A stretch of DNA of 6,121 nucleotides from Winogradskyella sp. (GTDB taxonomy: Bacteria; Bacteroidota; Bacteroidia; Flavobacteriales; Flavobacteriaceae). A program made the position numbers and the translations under genes. Below are positions 5,932 through 6,121 of this stretch, in pieces (position 1 is the stretch's first letter; each line of letters opens with the position of its first letter). The notes under the pieces were generated by a model. That model searched no databases, was not told where the DNA came from, and worked only from the letters and a program-made list of their open reading frames with translations. Where the stretch lies: contig JASBSE010000168.1 of assembly GCA_030149115.1 (NCBI GenBank), positions 1 through 6,121 of the forward strand. The letters run 5' to 3'.

Positions 5932-6121
5932 GCAAATACAACAATACAGCATCACCTTTGCCGTAATGCTCTATGCAGTAGCAGTACCAATACTCGAAAT
6001 CAACCAAACCCATGTCTTCAATCCAGACTGGACACCACACGCCAAAATTCACGAAGTATGGCAACTCATCACCAACACAGCAATAGGCATGCTATGCCTG
6101 TACTTGGTATGGGTCAAAAAA
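5924..6121 (+). CDS. Small membrane protein, 3' end beyond the window (DUF6640-like, tentative)
   Basis: The ATG at 5924 lies inside the last codons of the hydrolase gene (AATGACTAA, 8-bp overlap), and the frame stays open for 66 codons to the window edge. This overlap and the fully coding-like sequence argue for a real, translationally coupled gene. The visible protein has a first membrane helix at about 8-26, then a loop with the motif VFNPDWTPHAKIHEVWQ (31-47), and a second helix at about 48-64. A His/Trp-rich NPDWxPHAxxHxVW loop of this kind is one I associate with DUF6640 and similar four-helix proteins, but this is memory only. Total length and function cannot be given. It belongs to the same transcript as the four upstream genes. 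Confidence 0.75.
   Translation, partial: MTKQIQQYSITFAVMLYAVAVPILEINQTHVFNPDWTPHAKIHEVWQLITNTAIGMLCLYLVWVKK

Overview
The window looks like chromosomal DNA from a Flavobacteriia/Bacteroidota bacterium. The DNA is AT-rich and the genes start without clear Shine-Dalgarno sequences. Two upstream regions carry exact matches to the Bacteroidota -7 promoter element TAnnTTTG. The one long intergenic region holds imperfect palindromes of the GTCAT...AATCTC type common in this phylum, and DUF4251 lipoproteins are a Bacteroidota family. Genus cannot be decided from the sequence.

Layout, all genes on the + strand: (1) 1-645, the 3' part of a zinc-dependent, probably NADPH-linked alcohol/aldehyde dehydrogenase of the YahK/ADH6 group. 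(2) 646-975, a non-coding stretch holding a cluster of related interspersed repeats and a second type of imperfect palindrome. (3) 976-1548, a DUF4251 lipoprotein. (4) 1549-1619, an AT-rich hairpin overlapping a possible -7 box. (5) 1620-2492, an AraC-family regulator with a PchR-like DNA-binding half. (6) 2493-2583, a probable regulated promoter: two 10-bp direct repeats exactly 21 bp apart, followed by an exact -7 box. (7) 2584-6121, a tightly packed run of five genes: a four-helix membrane protein (DUF5367-like), a DUF1772/anthrone-oxygenase-like membrane protein, an NmrA-type NAD(P)-binding protein, an exported serine hydrolase of the beta-lactamase/S12 fold with a TPR-like tail, and the start of a further small membrane protein that runs off the window.

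The most interesting reading is that the AraC regulator controls the five-gene run through the direct-repeat site. Two members, DUF1772 (the fold of fungal anthrone oxygenases) and NmrA (which includes QorB-type quinone reductases), suggest redox chemistry on an aromatic or quinone-like compound. The secreted S12 hydrolase could cleave an ester or amide precursor outside the cytoplasm. This functional link is inference from context; the individual gene families and the promoter architecture are read from the sequence. No RNA genes, CRISPR arrays, insertion sequences or transposases are visible.
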